Positions 17,692-25,201 of a stretch of DNA of 64,000 bases are shown in pieces; positions within the stretch are counted from its first letter, which is position 1; every line of letters begins with the position of its first letter. The translations under genes were made by a program, and so were the position numbers. The notes beneath the pieces are model-generated. The model did no database searches, had not been told where the DNA came from, and saw only the letters and a list, made by a program, of their open reading frames with translations. The stretch is from DAOQAU01 sp964640325 (GTDB lineage: Bacteria; Cyanobacteriota; Vampirovibrionia; Gastranaerophilales; Gastranaerophilaceae): positions 7,221 to 71,220 of the forward strand of contig CAZXID010000007.1 of assembly GCA_964640325.1 (NCBI GenBank), written 5' to 3'.

Positions 17692-19227
17692 ATGACATCA
17701 ATGTTTTGTTTTCAATGTGAGCAAACAGCTCAAGGAAAAGGTTGCACCATGCAGGGTGTTTGCGGTAAAAAAGCAGATACTGCAAATTTGCAGGATGAAT
17801 TAACAAGCACTTTAATTGAACTTGCAAATTCAAATGAACCTACCGAAGAAGTAACAAAAACCTTAATCGAAGGATTGTTTACTACAATTACAAATGTGAA
17901 CTTTGACGATGAATCACTGAAAGTTTTCACTAAAAAAGTTTCGGATTTGATAAAAAGACCGAATAATTTTGACATCAAAACCGTTTGGGAATGCAATGAA
18001 GATATCAGAAGTTTAAAATCTTTAATCCTGTTCGGGCTTAAAGGTATTGCAGCATATGCTGAACACGCTTGGGTTTTAGGCTACAAAGACGAAGCTGTTA
18101 ATAATTTCTTCTATGAAGCGCTGCAAGCAATTTCAAAAGATTTGGGCATTGAACAATTGCTTCTTTTGGTGTTAAAAACAGGTGAAATCAATTTAAAATG
18201 CATGGAGCTTTTAGACAGAGCAAATACAGAAACTTACGGTAATCCTGAGCCTACAAAGGTTACAACAAATATAGAAAAAGGGCCTTTTATTATTGTAACA
18301 GGCCATGATTTAAAAGACTTACACGCTCTTTTAGAGCAGACAAAAGGTAAAGGCATAAATATTTATACTCATGGTGAAATGTTGCCCTGTCATGCTTATC
18401 CTCAATTGAAAAAACATTCACACTTAAAAGGTAATTTTGGTACGGCTTGGCAGAACCAGCAAAAAGAATTTGACAATGTGCCGGCTGCGATTTTGTTCAC
18501 TACAAACTGCATTATGCCCGTAAAAGAAAGCTACAAAGACAGAGTGTTTACAACTGCTGTTGTTCAATATCCTGAAACGCTTCACATTGACGATAACAAA
18601 GATTTCACTCCTGTAATAGAAAAAGCTCTTGAATTGGGCGGATACTCCGAGGATAAAAGAATGACCGGTATCAACGGTGGTGATGTTTTGACTGTAGGGT
18701 TTGGACACCACACGGTAATGTCTGTTGCAGATAAAGTAATTGAAGGCGTTAAATCAGGAGCTATAAAACATTTCTTCTTGGTTGGGGGCTGTGATGGCGC
18801 AAAGCCGGGAAGAAATTATTATACAGAATTTGTTAAACAAACGCCCAAAGATACAATTATCTTGACGCTTGCTTGCGGAAAATATCGTTTTAATGATCTT
18901 GATTTGGGTGATATCGGCGGCATTCCAAGAATTCTTGATATGGGACAGTGTAATGATGCTTATTCTGCCATTCAAGTAGCAGTCGCTTTATCAAAAGCGT
19001 TTAACTGTTCGGTAAACGAATTGCCTTTGTCACTTGTGCTTTCTTGGTATGAACAAAAAGCGGTTTGTATTTTGCTTACACTGTTGTACTTGGGAATTGA
19101 AAACATAAGACTTGGGCCAAGCTTGCCGGCTTTTGTTTCTCCGACGGTGTTAAACGTATTGGTAGATAAATTTAAAATTAAACCGATAACTACTCCAGAA
19201 CAAGACCTAAAGGCAATTTTAGGATAA
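17692..19227 (+). CDS. hcp: Hydroxylamine reductase / hybrid cluster protein
   Basis: Hybrid cluster protein (511 residues). Members reduce hydroxylamine in vitro and act in nitric oxide detoxification or S-nitrosylation. The N-terminal cluster motif is C6-x2-C9-x8-C18-x5-C24, the spacing of strict anaerobes. Ligands of the hybrid cluster are recognisable in HGEMLPCHAYP, FTTNCIMPVKESY, VGGCDGAKPGRNYY and LACGKYRFND. AAAGGAG stands just before the ATG. It lies 50 bases after the Rrf2 gene and 63 bases before the cupin gene. Confidence 0.95.
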   Translation: MTSMFCFQCEQTAQGKGCTMQGVCGKKADTANLQDELTSTLIELANSNEPTEEVTKTLIEGLFTTITNVNFDDESLKVFTKKVSDLIKRPNNFDIKTVWECNEDIRSLKSLILFGLKGIAAYAEHAWVLGYKDEAVNNFFYEALQAISKDLGIEQLLLLVLKTGEINLKCMELLDRANTETYGNPEPTKVTTNIEKGPFIIVTGHDLKDLHALLEQTKGKGINIYTHGEMLPCHAYPQLKKHSHLKGNFGTAWQNQQKEFDNVPAAILFTTNCIMPVKESYKDRVFTTAVVQYPETLHIDDNKDFTPVIEKALELGGYSEDKRMTGINGGDVLTVGFGHHTVMSVADKVIEGVKSGAIKHFFLVGGCDGAKPGRNYYTEFVKQTPKDTIILTLACGKYRFNDLDLGDIGGIPRILDMGQCNDAYSAIQVAVALSKAFNCSVNELPLSLVLSWYEQKAVCILLTLLYLGIENIRLGPSLPAFVSPTVLNVLVDKFKIKPITTPEQDLKAILG

Positions 19228-19236
19228 ACAACCGAT

Positions 19237-19266
19237 AGGGAGGTAAGTATTTGCCTCCCTTTTATT
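19237..19266 (+). terminator. hcp terminator
   Basis: Ten-pair stem AGGGAGGTAA / TTGCCTCCCT with a four-base loop, followed by TTTTATTT. Confidence 0.8.
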
Positions 19267-19290
19267 TAAAAAAACATATAGGAGAAAAGT

Positions 19291-19608
19291 ATGACAAATG
19301 CATTTGCCAAAAAAATATTGAATTTAAAAGAATCAATTGAATATCAGGAAAATTCAATCGTGAGCAAAACCATTACCAATAATACCAACAGCTCATTGAC
19401 GCTTTTTGCTTTTGATTCGGGCCAGTCAATCGCTTCACACTCAGCACCCGTTGATGCTGTTGTCCAGTCAATTGAGGGCGAAGTAGAAATAACTATTTCA
19501 GGCGAAAAATTCAATCTAAAAGAGGGCAATATTATTTTGATGCCTAAGGGTGAGCCTCATGGGCTTGTGGCTTTAACTAAATTTAAGATGGCTTTGTTTA
19601 AAGTATAG
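19291..19608 (+). CDS. Small cupin-domain protein
   Basis: Single-domain cupin of 105 residues. The two cupin motifs are seen: the first around GQSIASHSAPVDAVVQSIEGEVEI, and the second GNIILMPKGEPHGLVALTKFKMALF. Only two or three metal-ligand histidines are present. Such proteins are often found beside hcp or other anaerobic stress genes, but no reaction can be assigned. GGAG precedes the ATG. It may be co-expressed with hcp by read-through. Confidence 0.8.
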   Translation: MTNAFAKKILNLKESIEYQENSIVSKTITNNTNSSLTLFAFDSGQSIASHSAPVDAVVQSIEGEVEITISGEKFNLKEGNIILMPKGEPHGLVALTKFKMALFKV

Positions 19609-19620
19609 TTCAAGTAATTT

Positions 19621-19638
19621 AAAAAATGAAGACGGTGG
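19621..19638 (-). repeat. Displaced copy of the ssrA 3' end
   Basis: 18 bases that match the true ssrA 3' end with its T tract (19830-19847) at 17 of 18 positions. The 209-base offset leaves a scar between them, and CAAGC follows the copy at 19639. Within the scar, 19772-19788 (TTGGATTCGACTTCCCA) resembles an inverted T-arm. Confidence 0.65.
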
Positions 19639-19810
19639 CAAGCACACAAATTTATACGGACTTTGTCCTTGAAATTTAGCTGGTTGCATAGGTCATTTTA
19701 CGGCTCGGATAAATCCTGCGCCTTAAATGTCCTAGCTATCTCATCCACTTAAAACAAAGCTTCGCTTTGCATTGGATTCGACTTCCCATAAATCGAACTT
19801 TTTAAAATTA

Positions 19811-19824
19811 TGACCTAAAGGTCA
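19811..19824 (-). terminator. Candidate ssrA terminator
   Basis: Small hairpin TGACC-TTTA-GGTCA followed on the minus strand by TAATTTT. It begins 11 bases beyond the tmRNA 3' end, after a first T6 tract. Confidence 0.45.
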
Positions 19825-19835
19825 AATTGAAAAAA

Positions 19836-20231
19836 TGGAGACGGTGGGGATCGAACCCACGTCCAAAATGGATTAGAGCAAATCTCTACGAGTGTAGATT
19901 TTGTCTTTCTCGCTAAAACCCAAGTAAAATCAAACTTGTTAGTTTTAGCAAAGCACTTTTAAGCGATACCCGCTTTGAGAAAAGTCTTGATGCGCTTAAT
20001 TCTCATCCGCGCACTGCAACTTGCATAATTGTCCCTGCCCGCCGGCAAGCTGGGCAAGCAGAGAGGCTGACTACTTAAAATTAATTAAGCAGCTAGAGCA
20101 GCAGCTCTAGAAAAATCAGCTTTAACTACGTTGTTTGTAGCATTTGTTTTTTTGCTCGTTGATAACTCGGAACAGCGCCGAGACTCGCAACTTACTGTAA
20201 TCGACCATCCTGTCAAAGCCAGAACGTCCCC
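19836..20231 (-). ncRNA. ssrA: tmRNA (transfer-messenger RNA)
   Basis: One-piece tmRNA of about 396 nt that rescues stalled ribosomes and tags the unfinished protein. The 5' end GGGGACG pairs with the 3' end CGTCTCC, including the G3-U pair needed for alanine charging; the discriminator is A and CCA is not encoded. The T-arm (GGGTTCGATCCCC) is clear. The tag frame ends ATNNVVKADFSRAAALAA and then TAA. The exact resume codon is inferred; a few more upstream codons (AKKTN) are open. The ALAA tail fits ClpXP-type recognition. Both gene ends have partial copies nearby. Confidence 0.93.
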
Positions 20232-20417
20232 ATATTTAATTTTTAATGTTCAAATGGTTTACGTTTATTCTGATACGTCAAAGCCTAGTCACTATTGCAT
20301 ATCTCTGCTAAAGAGTGGACTATTTCAGCGTATCGTGACGCCATTTTCTATAATTCGAGCAAGCTCTCATTAAGAAAAGAAGGCGAACGTCCCCATATTT
20401 AATTTTTAATGTTCAAA
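20222..20417 (-). repeat. 33-bp direct repeat of the ssrA 5' end and upstream DNA
   Basis: 33 bases occur perfectly at 20222-20254 (spanning the ssrA 5' end) and again at 20385-20417. The 130 bases between can fold into an interrupted stem: GATACG/CGTATC, TAGTC/GACTA and CTCT/AGAG nested in order. A TATAAT on the minus strand (20428-20433) lies just outside the outer copy and could be the present promoter. Confidence 0.8.
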
Positions 20418-20496
20418 ATTGGTGTGTATTATAAGTATAACCCACTTTTTTCTTTTTTCAACCCGAAAAGGTTTATTTTTAAATTTTTTCCATCAA

Positions 20497-20559
20497 GACA
20501 TGAGATTCTGAATAAGTACGCTTGAAGTTCAGCCGATAACCCATGTTTCAGGATGACGT
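20497..20559. repeat. Decayed copy of a dispersed repeat
   Basis: Contains GAGATTCTGAA, GAAGTTCAG and TTTCAGGATGACG, the pieces of the repeat seen intact at 21874-21940, but in damaged form. The rest of the gap from the tmRNA to the next gene is AT-rich without visible genes. Confidence 0.4.
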
Positions 20560-20640
20560 GAAAGATTTTATCAACAAACTAAATCATTTACCCCAATGTT
20601 TAAGAATAGTAAAGAGGATGGTTTTTCCCCTAAAATCTGT

Positions 20641-20646
20641 TATAAT
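20641..20646 (+). promoter_or_regulatory. -10 element of the aminotransferase gene
   Basis: Perfect TATAAT, 20 bases before the ATG, with GGGGGAG as ribosome binding site in between. No good -35 is visible. Confidence 0.5.
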
Positions 20647-20666
20647 ATTGCTACACTGGGGGAGAA

Positions 20667-21863
20667 ATGAAAACAGACAAAAAAATTAATATAAAACCCG
20701 CTGATAAAATATTAAATCTGGAAAAATATATTTTTGCAGAACTTGACGAATGGAAACAAGAAGCTCGTGCAAAAGGAGCAGATTTAATAGATTTGGGCAT
20801 AGGAAACCCTGATGGGCCCACCCCAAAGACTGTTGTAAAAGCTGCAATAAAATCAATAAAAAATCCTGCCTGCCACGGGTATCCGTGTTTCAGAGGCAAA
20901 CAGGAATTTCAAAACGCAATCAAAGAATGGATGAAGTTGCGCTACGGAATAAAAATGGATTCTGATTTCGGGATACAAACATTAAGCGGTGCAAAAGAAG
21001 GACTTGCTCATACAGCACTTGCTTTTACAAACCCGGGAGATATAAATATTGTTCCAGACCCTTATTATCCTGTTTTGTCGCGCGGGACTTGGATTTCAAG
21101 CGGAGACGTTTATCATGTGCCGCTTAAAGCAGAAAACAATTTTCTGCCTGATTTGGGCTCAATCCCAAAAGATGTTGCAAAGCGTGCAAAAATGTTTTTT
21201 ATAAATTATCCAAACAATCCCACAGGTGCTGTTGCCACAAAAGATTTTTTGAAAAAACTCGTTGATTTTTGCACAAAAAACAATATTCTGCTTGTTTATG
21301 ATTTAGCCTACGGTGAAATCTGCTATGACGGTTACAGGCCGCCGAGTATTTTCAGCATTAAAGGCGCAAAAGATATTGCAATAGAGTTTCACACATTTTC
21401 AAAAACCTTTAACATGGCAGGTTGGAGAGTCGGGTTTGTAATAGGCAAAAAAGAATTTATCGATGCAGTCCATGCCATGAAAACAAATACAGATTACGGC
21501 ACCTCCACAATAGTTCAAGATGCTGCAATAGAAGCACTTAGAATGCCTTATGAAAATGTGGAAAAAATAGTTAAAAAATATAAAAAACGCAGAGATTTTA
21601 TGGTGTCAGCCATGAAAAAAATGGGCTGGGAAGTCAATAAAACGCCGGCCACAATGTATTTGTGGCTGAAAGTTCCAAAGGGCATGGGTTCAAAAGAATT
21701 TTGCAGAAAAACTATGGATAAAACAGGCGTGGTATTTACACCGGGTGTGGCATTTGGAAAACACTCCGACGGATTTTTCAGAGTTTCGCTGGTGCAGAGC
21801 CTTTCAAGATTAAAAGAAGCTATAAAAAGACTTGAAAAAGCAAACGTAAGATATACAGGATAA
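20667..21863 (+). CDS. Class I aminotransferase, LL-diaminopimelate aminotransferase-like
   Basis: PLP-dependent fold-type I aminotransferase of 398 residues. The Schiff-base lysine is K246 in TFSKTFNMAGWRVGF. Other markers are LSGAKEGLAH, PDPYYPVL and NYPNNPTGAVA. The start LDLGIGNPDGPTP-like segment and overall pattern resemble DapL/DapC-type enzymes, which make LL-diaminopimelate from tetrahydrodipicolinate and 2-oxoglutarate-coupled glutamate in Cyanobacteria and relatives. Alanine or aspartate aminotransferase activity is also possible, so no symbol is given. Single gene with its own promoter; a dispersed repeat follows. Confidence 0.85.
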   Translation: MKTDKKINIKPADKILNLEKYIFAELDEWKQEARAKGADLIDLGIGNPDGPTPKTVVKAAIKSIKNPACHGYPCFRGKQEFQNAIKEWMKLRYGIKMDSDFGIQTLSGAKEGLAHTALAFTNPGDINIVPDPYYPVLSRGTWISSGDVYHVPLKAENNFLPDLGSIPKDVAKRAKMFFINYPNNPTGAVATKDFLKKLVDFCTKNNILLVYDLAYGEICYDGYRPPSIFSIKGAKDIAIEFHTFSKTFNMAGWRVGFVIGKKEFIDAVHAMKTNTDYGTSTIVQDAAIEALRMPYENVEKIVKKYKKRRDFMVSAMKKMGWEVNKTPATMYLWLKVPKGMGSKEFCRKTMDKTGVVFTPGVAFGKHSDGFFRVSLVQSLSRLKEAIKRLEKANVRYTG

Positions 21864-21873
21864 ATTTAATAAA

Positions 21874-21940
21874 CCGTCACCCTGAATTTATTTCAGGGTC
21901 TATCAAATCTGAGATTCTGAAACAAGTTCAGAATGACGGA
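21874..21940. repeat. Dispersed palindromic repeat (GTCA-CCTGAA type)
   Basis: Two hairpins, CCCTGAATTTATTTCAGGG (21880-21898) and ATTCTGAAACAAGTTCAGAAT (21914-21934), enclosed by outer inverted ends CCGTCA / TGACGG. Related pieces are at 20497, 34799 and 34937. It is a small non-coding element of a kind common between genes in many bacteria. Confidence 0.7.
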
Positions 21941-21954
21941 ATGGAAGTTAGAAA

Positions 21955-22698
21955 ATGAAAGTATTAAAAAGGAAAAAATTAATTTATTATTTATTAAGTG
22001 GGTTGGTATGCTTTATTTTAACTTTGCCATCGCATGCCAAATTTAATGCAGGAATTTCAAAAAGCCATTTTTACGACACCCAAAAGACAATTATGAAAGA
22101 AATTTCACCAAACATCGTGCCAAATACCGACAATTACTGGGAGAAAAACACTTTTTTCACAAACAAATATCTTCCGCTTTTTATGCTTTCAAACAAAGAT
22201 TTGATAAGCTATTTGCCTCAAAAAAAACATAAAATTGTAAACAGGATGGTAATTCCTTCTGTTTATAATGTTTCTTTTAAATCTATTCCGGTTACAAGTG
22301 TTTCTTTGGGGGGGGGCAAAAAGAGTGATAAGGTTTCAAGTCAGGAATTTGATGTTAAATGGACGATGCTCTATGAGCAGGCAAAAAATAAAGAAGCAGA
22401 CAGTGACAAAAAAATCGAAACGGCCGTGGTTTTAAAAGAAAGTAAAAATATTTCAAATTATAATTTGGCTTTAGATTTATTGGATGATGTTACAAGGCAA
22501 GAGCCTTACAATGCTTATGCATATAACCTTAAAGGCGATATTTACTTTGTCAAAAATGACAAGGAAAACGCCATGAAAAATTATGTTGAAGCCTTAAAAT
22601 TAAATCCTTTGAGCAAACAAAGCTGTTTGGGCATAGCAAAAATTCTTGAACCTACAAACAAAGAGCTTGCCCAAAAATATTTTGAAAAAGCCAAGTAA
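21955..22698 (+). CDS. Exported protein with C-terminal TPR
   Basis: 247 residues. The N-terminus (basic KVLKRKK, then YYLLSGLVCFILTLPSHA before KFNAG) is a signal peptide. The middle part is unrecognised. The last 90 residues form TPR units (AYNLKGDIYFVKNDKENAMKNYVEALKLNP). A run of nine G residues at 22308-22316 encodes part of SLGGGKK in the middle of the frame, which is striking in such AT-rich DNA. It was probably placed next to the repeat by chance. Function unknown; periplasmic or surface location inferred. Confidence 0.72.
   Translation: MKVLKRKKLIYYLLSGLVCFILTLPSHAKFNAGISKSHFYDTQKTIMKEISPNIVPNTDNYWEKNTFFTNKYLPLFMLSNKDLISYLPQKKHKIVNRMVIPSVYNVSFKSIPVTSVSLGGGKKSDKVSSQEFDVKWTMLYEQAKNKEADSDKKIETAVVLKESKNISNYNLALDLLDDVTRQEPYNAYAYNLKGDIYFVKNDKENAMKNYVEALKLNPLSKQSCLGIAKILEPTNKELAQKYFEKAK
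22308..22316 (+). repeat. G9 homopolymer inside a coding region
   Basis: Nine consecutive G within an exported TPR protein. Slippage by one base would truncate the protein before its TPR part. Confidence 0.7.
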
Positions 22699-22701
22699 AA
22701 A

Positions 22702-23262
22702 TTACCAATCTAAGTCGTCGCCGTAAGCAGTACTATCATTATAGTATTGGCGAGGGCCATAGTATTGATATGTAATTGTTTGAATATCTTTTGGTAAGGT
22801 TTTAACAAAATTACCAAAGGCATCACGGACAATTCTTTGAGAGTATTCACCGGCAATGTAGGATTGGTTTTCATTGTTACGACCGCGAATAAAAGCAAAG
22901 TCTATTTGTGCTTTTTCAGGTAAAGTTTTAACAAAATCAAGAAACTTTAAGGCCACTTTTGGCTGATTGTTTTTTACAGCTAAAATAAAAATATTTTCAT
23001 TATTATCATTTTGCACTATAGGGATACAACTTTGGATATTTTTGGGTAATTTTTCAAAGCGTTTGATGATTTCAAGAGCTTTTTCTTGTTTATTTTCAAT
23101 TATTGCATTTTGTAATATTCTATATTGCTCTTTAGCTTTTTCTTTGGATAAATCCGAGCAATTAAGCATTATGGGAAAATGAAGCGGCTCATTGTTTTGG
23201 CGTTTATTTTCTGCGGGTTTTTTGCGCATAAATGTTTGATAAGAAATAATATTGACTTTCAT
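22702..23262 (-). CDS. Hypothetical protein
   Basis: 186 residues, not recognised. No signal peptide or membrane segment. It is mostly helical, with two similar stretches, LKFLDFVKTLPEKAQ and FGNFVKTLPKDIQ, plus IIKRFEKLPKNIQ earlier. These point to three repeats of a helical unit of about 40 residues built around a phi-K-LPK-x-IQ core. The tail is rich in Tyr and Asp. AAGGAG lies upstream of the ATG, which supports real translation. It is convergent with the exported TPR gene, with three bases between the stop codons. Confidence 0.62.
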   Translation of the reverse strand: MKVNIISYQTFMRKKPAENKRQNNEPLHFPIMLNCSDLSKEKAKEQYRILQNAIIENKQEKALEIIKRFEKLPKNIQSCIPIVQNDNNENIFILAVKNNQPKVALKFLDFVKTLPEKAQIDFAFIRGRNNENQSYIAGEYSQRIVRDAFGNFVKTLPKDIQTITYQYYGPRQYYNDSTAYGDDLDW

Positions 23263-23352
23263 AAAAACATCTCCTTGTCTTTTAATAACATTTTAAAACG
23301 CAAAAGAAAAATTTTTGTCACCTTGGGAATAAAATATACACTTCTTAATAAA

Positions 23353-23883
23353 TTAATATTCTTGCAGTAAATCTTCTTCGTCGTCTTTTAACAAAGACAA
23401 ATCATCGCTGTATGTGGCGTCAAAATCTTCAGGAAGCATTTCGGGCTCCGGCCAAATGGTTTCTTCATCAAAGCGGCAGGCATTCAGATTAAAACAACCT
23501 GCAAAATCAGAATTTGATAATTCGCTTTCCTGAAAAACTCCGCCTGCCATATCAGCTCCGGGGAAATTACAATAATTGATTGACGCATAGCTGTAATCCG
23601 CACCTGTTAAAAGAGCTTCTGAAAAATCACATTCTAAAACGGTTGCTCTTGTAAAATCAACCGAAGTCAAATCTGAATTGTTAAAATTTATTGAAGTTAA
23701 ATGGGCATCGGCAAAAGAGCTGGAATTTAAATCAACTTCAGAAAAATCCACATTATTTAAGATGCAATAAGAAAAATTCATTTCACTTAAATCAATTTCT
23801 TCCTGACCTTTTTTCCATTCGTTAAATCTTTGCGGTGAAGCTTTAATTAAATTATATAAATCCTCTTTTGAATAATCGCTCAT
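23353..23883 (-). CDS. Pentapeptide-repeat protein
   Basis: 176 residues. After a short helical start (YSKEDLYNLIKASPQRFNEWKKG) about 20 pentapeptide units follow (IDLSE MNFSY CILNN VDFSE VDLNS and so on), which form a right-handed four-sided beta helix. The last 40 residues are acidic. Soluble; function unknown. It is the last gene of the signalling operon, 22 bases after the response regulator, with GGAGAAAGG before the ATG. It might be an output or interaction partner of the regulators; this is inference from position only. Confidence 0.85.
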   Translation of the reverse strand: MSDYSKEDLYNLIKASPQRFNEWKKGQEEIDLSEMNFSYCILNNVDFSEVDLNSSSFADAHLTSINFNNSDLTSVDFTRATVLECDFSEALLTGADYSYASINYCNFPGADMAGGVFQESELSNSDFAGCFNLNACRFDEETIWPEPEMLPEDFDATYSDDLSLLKDDEEDLLQEY

Positions 23884-23905
23884 TTTTTACCTTTCTCCTT
23901 TAATT

Positions 23906-24535
23906 TTACTGTTTAATCAAATTCATTTGCATAGCCAAAAGTACTGCCTGCGTGCGGTTTGTAACTTTCAGCTTTTTAAATATACTGTTAAGATGTGTTT
24001 TTACCGTAACTTCTTTTACAAAAAGTTTGTTTGCTATAGTTTGGTTGTTGGCGCCTTTTGCAACAAGTGTTAAAACTTCTATTTCTCTGAGTGTAAGAGG
24101 TTCGACAGGTTCTTCCGAGCCAAAGGGAAGTTCGTGTATTTTTGTATTTTCTTTATTCCAAACACAGCGCCGCAAGACAGCGTCAATTCTTGCCAGAAGA
24201 TTTGGCAGAACAAAAGGTTTTACAATATAATCATCTGCTCCGATTTTAAGACCTGATACCATTTTTTGTTCTTCGTTTACCGCTGTTAGCATAATAACCG
24301 GCAAATGCTTTGTTTTTTCATTGTTTCTTATAGCTTTTAGAGTATCCCACCCGTTGAGGTTGGGCATCATAACATCAAGCAAAACAAGGTCATACTTTTT
24401 TTCGGTTTTGGCAAGAATTTTAAGCGCTTGTACACCGTCTACTGCTACCTTGACTTCATATCCGTACATGGGAAGGGCATCTTGTAAATATTTGGGATTG
24501 TCATCCACTATTAAAATTCTTGCTAATTGTGACAT
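23906..24535 (-). CDS. LuxR/NarL-type response regulator
   Basis: Response regulator of 209 residues. Receiver domain residues 1-120 with phosphoacceptor D54 (LVLLDVMMPN), acidic pair D11-D12, T in MLTAVN and K in IVKPF. The LuxR-type helix-turn-helix is at the C-terminus (LTLREIEVLTLVAKGANNQTIANKLFVKEVTVKTHLNS, written here in part). It should bind DNA on phosphorylation. No kinase is encoded in this operon. It follows the other regulator after eight bases. Confidence 0.92.
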   Translation of the reverse strand: MSQLARILIVDDNPKYLQDALPMYGYEVKVAVDGVQALKILAKTEKKYDLVLLDVMMPNLNGWDTLKAIRNNEKTKHLPVIMLTAVNEEQKMVSGLKIGADDYIVKPFVLPNLLARIDAVLRRCVWNKENTKIHELPFGSEEPVEPLTLREIEVLTLVAKGANNQTIANKLFVKEVTVKTHLNSIFKKLKVTNRTQAVLLAMQMNLIKQ

Positions 24536-24543
24536 AATTCACC

Positions 24544-25191
24544 TTACACTATCTTGTATTTGAGGGCTTTTAGGGCTGCCTGCAGTCTGTCGTCTACTTC
24601 CAATTTTTGCAAAATACTTGCCACATGGGCTTTTGTGGTATTTATGCTTATAAAAAGCTCTTTTGCGATTTGATTGTTACTGAGTCCTTGAGTTATTAAT
24701 TTTAAAATCTGAGCTTCTCTTGAGGTTAAATTATAATCATTTTTTTCTTCATTTTCAATATAATTTTCATTTGCGGCCGCTCTTAAAACAACATGCGCTA
24801 TACTTGGGTCAAACCAAGAAGCGCCTTCAAGTACTGATTTTACTACTTCAAGAAGTCGCTGAGGATTAATTTCTTTTGAGCAATAAGCATTTGCGCCAGC
24901 CTTTAGGCTGCTTAAGACTTCTTTTTCATCGTTATGAGAAGTCAGTATGACAACTTTTACATCTTTATTTTTGTTTCGAATTTTTTTTGTCGCTTCAATA
25001 CCGTTTATATTTGGAAGCCCCAAATCCATAATTATTGAGTCAATATTGTTGTTGTTTATTATTTCAAAAGCTTTTTCGGCACAATCTGCTTCAAAAACCG
25101 CTTTGACAAAATCTTGTCCGTCAAAAGTGGTTTTCAAGCCGAACCTTGTAAGTTCATGGTCTTCTACTATAAGAATGTTGCTTTTTTTCAT
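24544..25191 (-). CDS. LuxR/NarL-type response regulator
   Basis: Response regulator of 215 residues with receiver domain (D56 in SIIMDLGLPN; lysine in CSKEIN) and LuxR-type helix-turn-helix (LTSREAQILKLITQGLSNNQ). It is closely similar in layout to the regulator at 45944-46612 (both contain AGANAY, EGAxWxDP and ILQKL/VDDRxQAA), so the two are paralogues. The start codon follows the end of the TPR gene by ten bases, and translation is probably coupled. Confidence 0.92.
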   Translation of the reverse strand: MKKSNILIVEDHELTRFGLKTTFDGQDFVKAVFEADCAEKAFEIINNNNIDSIIMDLGLPNINGIEATKKIRNKNKDVKVVILTSHNDEKEVLSSLKAGANAYCSKEINPQRLLEVVKSVLEGASWFDPSIAHVVLRAAANENYIENEEKNDYNLTSREAQILKLITQGLSNNQIAKELFISINTTKAHVASILQKLEVDDRLQAALKALKYKIV

Positions 25192-25201
25192 CAGATGTCC
25201 G

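Noticed and set aside
20222..20240. Two-piece (permuted) tmRNA as in some Cyanobacteria
   Set aside because: The 5' and 3' acceptor strands are at the two ends of one continuous gene with the tag in between, so it is the normal one-piece form.
20131..20373. 80-codon plus-strand frame across ssrA
   Set aside because: It runs antisense through the tmRNA and its repeat; no ribosome binding site; explained by the RNA gene.
20255..20384. Group I intron-like core in the insert upstream of ssrA
   Set aside because: TAGTCC and GACTA are present and can pair, but the order and the rest of the P/Q/R/S core do not fit, and the insert is only 130 bases.
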